A stretch of DNA of 64,000 bases from Runella sp. SP2 (GTDB taxonomy: Bacteria > Bacteroidota > Bacteroidia > Cytophagales > Spirosomataceae): NCBI RefSeq assembly GCF_003711225.1, contig NZ_CP031030.1:4402001-4466000 (forward strand), given 5' to 3'. A model generated the notes under the pieces. That model saw only the letters and a list, made by a program, of their open reading frames with translations, made no database searches and had not been told where the DNA came from. A program made the position numbers and the translations under genes. Numbering within the stretch: the first letter of the stretch is position 1; each line of letters starts with the position of its first letter. Of the stretch, positions 60,506-64,000 are shown piece by piece.

Positions 60506-62008
60506 ATGAATCAGAATTGGAAATCATTGGCATTGGTTGGACTTATTTCAAGTGCAGCGACCATCGGAGGTTACAAGCTTATTGGAGGTCTTGACGATAC
60601 CAAAGACGTTATTTTCAAAGAAGCTGACAGCCCATTAGCTCGCTTCACTTCGGCTCCTCCTGCGGGAGCAGCCGTTGATTTTACTTACGCTGCTGAAATA
60701 TCAACGCCAGCGGTAGTTCACATCAAAGCATCAGCCATGCGCCAGGCCCAGCAAAGAGGCATGGATTTATTCGATTTCTTCGGGGAAGACTTTGGTTTCC
60801 GCCGTGGCGGGCCTCAAAAGCAAGAGTCATCAGGCTCGGGAGTCATCGTTAGCGCCGACGGGTTTATTGTCACTAACAACCACGTCGTAGAAGGTGCCGA
60901 AGAACTCGAAGTAGTAATGTCGAACAAGCGCACTTACAAAGCCAAAGTAATCGGCACAGACCCTTCTACGGACATTGCGGTCATTCAAATCCCTGCCAAA
61001 GACCTACCTTCGCTCGCGTTTGGTAACTCCGACGCCATCAAAGTAGGTGAATGGGTAGTGGCCGTAGGAAACCCTTTCAACTTGGAATCGACCGTGACAG
61101 CGGGGATTGTAAGTGCCAAAGGTCGTGGAATTGGAATTTTGAACCAACGCCAATCAGCCAACCGCCAAGGCGGAGACACGCCTCTTGAGTCGTTTATTCA
61201 GACAGATGCCGTTGTTAACCCTGGTAACTCAGGAGGCGCGTTGGTAAACTTGAAAGGGGAATTAGTGGGTATCAACACCGCCATCGCCAGCCCAACAGGT
61301 AGCTACGCAGGCTATGCCTTTGCCGTACCTGCTAGTTTGGTGAAGAAAGTGTCAAGCGATATTATTAAATTCGGTGGCGTTCAACGTGGATACATTGGTA
61401 TCATACCTGAAGAACTCGACAGCAAAAAAGCTGATCAGTACGACGTGAAGGTAGCAACAGGTATCTACGTGCAAGGTTTTGGTGAAGGTAGCAGCGCGGC
61501 CAAAGATGCAGGCTTGAAAGTAGGTGATGTTATCACCAAAGTCGATGGTATTGAGGTGGACTCTGACCCTAAATTCCGCGAGCTTGTAGCTCGTAAACGC
61601 CCAGGAGAAGCTGTCAATTTGACTGTCAACCGCAACGGGTCAGTAAAAGATTATAGTGTTGTATTACGTAACCGCGAAGGTGGCAAAGAAATCATCAAAA
61701 CGGACGAAGCAGATGTAGCCCTTGGTTCACTTGGGGCTCAGTTTGGAGACCTCAATCAACGTGAAGTACAACGTCTTCAACGTGCCAACATCAGTGGAGG
61801 TGTAAAAGTAACAGCCATGCAAGGCGGAAAACTTGCCCGAGTAGGCGTAGAAGAAGGTTTTGTGATTACGAAAGTCAACGATAAGCCAGTCCGTTCGGTG
61901 AAAGAGCTTAAAGCAGCTTTGGCAGGAAAGAGTGGTGGTCGCGTTCAGATGGAAGGTTTGTACCTCGATTATCCCGAAGACGTTTATTCGTTTGGATTTA
62001 ATTTGTAA
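60506..62008 (+). CDS. htrA: HtrA/DegP-type periplasmic serine protease
   Basis: 500 residues with an N-terminal hydrophobic segment (about 7-28) that acts as signal or anchor. Trypsin-like protease domain with the triad H126 (TNNHVVEG), D156 (STDIAVI) and S242 (NPGNSGGAL). Two PDZ domains follow (about 295-385 and 405-495; KDAGLKVGDVITKVDGIEV, VEEGFVITKVNDKPV). It degrades or refolds damaged envelope proteins. Monocistronic, with a strong terminator at 62026. The 323-bp upstream gap holds the ruvX promoter on the other strand. Confidence 0.95.
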   Translation: MNQNWKSLALVGLISSAATIGGYKLIGGLDDTKDVIFKEADSPLARFTSAPPAGAAVDFTYAAEISTPAVVHIKASAMRQAQQRGMDLFDFFGEDFGFRRGGPQKQESSGSGVIVSADGFIVTNNHVVEGAEELEVVMSNKRTYKAKVIGTDPSTDIAVIQIPAKDLPSLAFGNSDAIKVGEWVVAVGNPFNLESTVTAGIVSAKGRGIGILNQRQSANRQGGDTPLESFIQTDAVVNPGNSGGALVNLKGELVGINTAIASPTGSYAGYAFAVPASLVKKVSSDIIKFGGVQRGYIGIIPEELDSKKADQYDVKVATGIYVQGFGEGSSAAKDAGLKVGDVITKVDGIEVDSDPKFRELVARKRPGEAVNLTVNRNGSVKDYSVVLRNREGGKEIIKTDEADVALGSLGAQFGDLNQREVQRLQRANISGGVKVTAMQGGKLARVGVEEGFVITKVNDKPVRSVKELKAALAGKSGGRVQMEGLYLDYPEDVYSFGFNL

Positions 62009-62025
62009 TCTTTGATTTATAACTT

Positions 62026-62067
62026 AAAGGGTTAGGGCTTTCCAAGTCCTAACCCTTTGTTTTTTTC
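62026..62067 (+). terminator. Intrinsic terminator after htrA
   Basis: AAAGGGTTAGG (62026-62036) pairs perfectly with CCTAACCCTTT (62048-62058) and is followed by GTTTTTTT. Confidence 0.9.
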
Positions 62068-62111
62068 AGAGGTTTAGTTATTATTGCTTGTTCTCCTAAC
62101 CATCTTCTACC

Positions 62112-63296
62112 ATGACAACCGCGATTATCATCACCATTTGTCTCTTAATCTTAGCTGCTTATATATTTGATATTACCTCTTCAAAAACCAAAATACCATC
62201 TGTTATTTTATTGCTCCTTATGGGTTGGGGAGTGCGCCAGCTTTCGATGTCAACGGGGCTTTTTATTCCAAATCTCACCCCTGTACTGCCAATTTTGGGA
62301 ACTATTGGACTCATCCTTATTGTCTTAGAAGGCTCCCTGGAATTACAACTCAATGGTTCAAAACTTGGATCTGTCAAAGAATCGTTCATGGTGGCACTAC
62401 TTCCTATGGTAGTTTTAGCCATCGGAGCGACTGCTGCTTTTGTCTATTGGGGGGGAACATCTTTTAAAGATACACTATTAAACGTACTTCCATTATGCGT
62501 CATCAGTAGCGCCATTGCCATTCCGAGCGTCAAAAATTTACCAAATACCCAAAAAGAATTTGTCATTTATGAAAGCAGTCTTTCTGACATTTTGGGCGTG
62601 GTATTTTTTAATTTTGTGGCCTTCAACGAAACCTTCGGCTTTAGCTCACTTACCCAATTTGTTGGTCAGTTGCTGGCTATTATTCTCATTTCATTTGTGG
62701 CTACGGGCGCACTGTCGTACTTATTGAGTAAAATCGACCACCATATTAAGTTTGCGCCCATTATTCTGCTCATTATTTTGATTTATAATGTCTCAAAAGT
62801 CTATCACCTTCCTGCCCTGATTTTTATTCTTATTTTTGGGTTGTTTCTGGGAAATTTAGACGAAATCAAGCGATTTGGCTGGATAGAGAAGCTTAAACCC
62901 AACGTCCTTGACCGTGAAGTGGCGAAGTTCAAAGAAATTGTCATCGAAGCGACGTTCGTGATTCGGGTTTTATTCTTTTTATTGTTTGGTTACCTGATGG
63001 AAAGTGCCGAGATTTTTAACCCTAATACATTTGTGTGGGCAGTTGGTATTGTAGCGGGGATTTTTGTCGCCCGAGCTGCTGCCCTAAAAATATACGGCCT
63101 ACCCCTTTCGCCGTTGGTGTTCGTTGCGCCACGTGGTTTGATCACCATTCTTCTTTTTTTAAGCATCCCTGCCACGCAAATGATTCCTTTAATCAACAAA
63201 TCTCTGATTATTCAAATCATTATTCTCACTGCCCTCATCATGATGGCAGGCTTGATGTTCAACAAAAAAGGAGAGCAGGAAAAAGATACTCTTTAA
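62112..63296 (+). CDS. Cation:proton antiporter (CPA1/NhaP-like)
   Basis: 394 residues with about 12 hydrophobic segments. The pattern LLLMGWGVRQL, LVLEGSLEL near helix 4, SSAIAIPSVKNLP (helix 5-6 region) and APRGLITILLFL near the end match Na+/H+ exchangers of the CPA family. It should exchange Na+ or K+ for H+ in the inner membrane. The classic ND pair of helix 5 is not clear, so ion specificity and coupling are open. Confidence 0.9.
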   Translation: MTTAIIITICLLILAAYIFDITSSKTKIPSVILLLLMGWGVRQLSMSTGLFIPNLTPVLPILGTIGLILIVLEGSLELQLNGSKLGSVKESFMVALLPMVVLAIGATAAFVYWGGTSFKDTLLNVLPLCVISSAIAIPSVKNLPNTQKEFVIYESSLSDILGVVFFNFVAFNETFGFSSLTQFVGQLLAIILISFVATGALSYLLSKIDHHIKFAPIILLIILIYNVSKVYHLPALIFILIFGLFLGNLDEIKRFGWIEKLKPNVLDREVAKFKEIVIEATFVIRVLFFLLFGYLMESAEIFNPNTFVWAVGIVAGIFVARAAALKIYGLPLSPLVFVAPRGLITILLFLSIPATQMIPLINKSLIIQIIILTALIMMAGLMFNKKGEQEKDTL

Positions 63297-63333
63297 GTGT
63301 CGAGGGTTGAATGGAGAATGTCAAACGTGCTGA

Positions 63334-63349
63334 GGGTTGCTCACAACCC
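63334..63349. repeat. Small hairpin, GGTTG/CAACC family
   Basis: GGGTTG-CTCA-CAACCC, identical to the copy at 6764-6779. Confidence 0.7.
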
Positions 63350-63367
63350 GAATTTTGGTTCTACTCA

Positions 63368-63406
63368 GGGAAAGGTTGTCAAATTGACAACCTTTCCCTA
63401 TTTTTG
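63368..63406 (+). promoter_or_regulatory. Promoter and operator-like palindrome of higBA
   Basis: A 31-bp perfect palindrome (15-base arms, GGGAAAGGTTGTCAA and complement, centre 63383) is followed directly by TATTTTTG (63399-63406), a TAnnTTTG box eight bases before the ATG. TTG at 63376-63378 lies 20 bases upstream of it, as a -33 box should. HigA-type antitoxins repress their own operon by binding such palindromes. Confidence 0.6.
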
Positions 63407-63413
63407 TAACACT

Positions 63414-63731
63414 ATGAGAATCATTGCCAAACGTACTTTGAGGGATTTTTGGGAATTAAATCCTGACTCAGAAAATTCATTATTAGAATGGCATGATGTT
63501 GTTACAAGTATAGTATGGCACACTCCCAATGATGTAAAATCAACATTTGGGAATGCGAGTATCATTGATAAAAATCGCGTTATTTTCAATATCAAAGGCA
63601 ACGATTACCGACTTATTACTCATATCGATTACGTCTTTGGAATCGTATTCATACTGTGGGTAGGAACGCACGCAGCCTATGATAGAATTGATGCAAAAAA
63701 AATTGAATTTAAACGAAAGTCTCAACCATGA
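63414..63731 (+). CDS. higB: HigB-type mRNA interferase toxin
   Basis: 105 residues, RelE-like fold of the HigB_toxin family: MRIIAKRTLRDFWELNP, then EWHDVVTSIVWHTPNDV, IFNIKGNDYRLI and VFILWVGTHAAYDRID. These toxins cut mRNA on the ribosome. Toxin-first order with a 4-base ATGA overlap with higA, as in known higBA loci. ATG 63414 is supported by the promoter and the family N-terminus; the longer open frame from 63297 is not. Confidence 0.92.
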   Translation: MRIIAKRTLRDFWELNPDSENSLLEWHDVVTSIVWHTPNDVKSTFGNASIIDKNRVIFNIKGNDYRLITHIDYVFGIVFILWVGTHAAYDRIDAKKIEFKRKSQP

Positions 63732-64000
63732 TAAAACCGATAAAGACAGAAGAGCAGTACGAGGAGGCACTTGAGCGTGTTTATCATTTACTTCAAACTG
63801 AGCCACAACCTCAAACCGAAAAAGGCGATGAATTGGAGTTATTGGTAACTCTTATTGAGTCGTATGAAGCTATATATTACCCTATGAGTGCTTCCGACCC
63901 CGTAGCCTATTTAAAAAATAAGATGGCTCAAAATGGACTCAAACAAATAGATCTGATTCCGTTTATTGGGGATAAAGCTATGGTTTCTAAGGTATTAAAT
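63728..64000 (+). CDS. higA: HigA-type antitoxin, 3' end beyond the window
   Basis: 91 codons are visible with no stop. Acidic N-terminal part (MIKPIKTEEQYEEALERVYH) followed by the beginning of a helix-turn-helix (MAQNGLKQIDLIPFIGDKAM). This matches the HigA antitoxins that pair with this HigB class, which bind the toxin and the operon promoter. Overlaps higB by four bases. Confidence 0.9.
   Translation, partial: MIKPIKTEEQYEEALERVYHLLQTEPQPQTEKGDELELLVTLIESYEAIYYPMSASDPVAYLKNKMAQNGLKQIDLIPFIGDKAMVSKVLN

Noticed and set aside
63297-63413. Longer N-terminus for the HigB toxin
   Set aside because: The extra 39 codons cover a hairpin, the promoter and the operator palindrome, and the family begins at the ATG at 63414.

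Overview
The window looks like part of a Bacteroidota chromosome, most likely from the Cytophagales (a Runella, Dyadobacter or Spirosoma type organism). The evidence is many secreted proteins with Sec signal peptides ending in AQ, a type IX secretion (type B, gliding-motility-associated) C-terminal domain, promoters of the TAnnTTTG class in place of E. coli -10 boxes, A-rich leaders without Shine-Dalgarno sequences, large adhesin-like repeat proteins and carotenoid genes. No rRNA, tRNA or CRISPR array was seen.

Layout. 1-3252: the 5' part of a giant secreted protein that runs off the left edge. 3.6-11.4 kb: a secreted GH20 hexosaminidase and single genes (GNAT, DinB, OmpA-like, lipoprotein, VOC, fatty acid desaturase). 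11.5-17.6 kb: one long minus-strand directon with an arginine pair (GNAT, argG), a VapBC-like toxin-antitoxin module whose toxin is broken by a 182-bp MITE-like element, an alpha/beta hydrolase lacking its nucleophile serine, a sirtuin, an MntA-HepT module and folD. 18-20.7 kb: a PQQ-type dehydrogenase fused to PKD and cytochrome c domains. 21-29.4 kb: three tandem paralogues of BspA-like (DUF285) surface proteins made of 25-residue repeats. The first has lost its C-terminal domain, the second is split by a 1339-bp insertion sequence and the third is intact. 29.4-34.6 kb: ferredoxin and its reductase, then secreted proteins and an M28 peptidase.

34.8-41.4 kb is an accessory stretch of small plus-strand genes (SUKH-domain protein, PhyH dioxygenase, DMT transporter, Crp regulator, SRPBCC, DUF3667). 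They are separated by long imperfect palindromes and by three copies of a dispersed element that may carry promoters. 41.6-52.7 kb is a probable four-gene minus-strand surface-protein operon that includes a 1999-residue protein with nine 172-residue repeats. A LytTR regulator with a degenerate receiver domain is transcribed divergently from it. 54.2-63.3 kb: carotenoid genes crtI-crtB, an amidohydrolase, a phytase-like gene remnant, an exonuclease-def-ruvX group, an HtrA protease and a cation/proton antiporter. The right edge holds a higB-higA module, with higA cut off.

The window is rich in small repeats: a hairpin family (GGTTG-TGAG-CAACC), a palindromic family found at two disrupted genes (AATCTGCG type), a 73-bp element before each BspA-like gene and a 200-bp dispersed element. 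The most unusual loci are the repeat-protein operon with its pseudo-receiver regulator, the decaying BspA-like array, and the MITE-disrupted toxin with visible target-site duplication.
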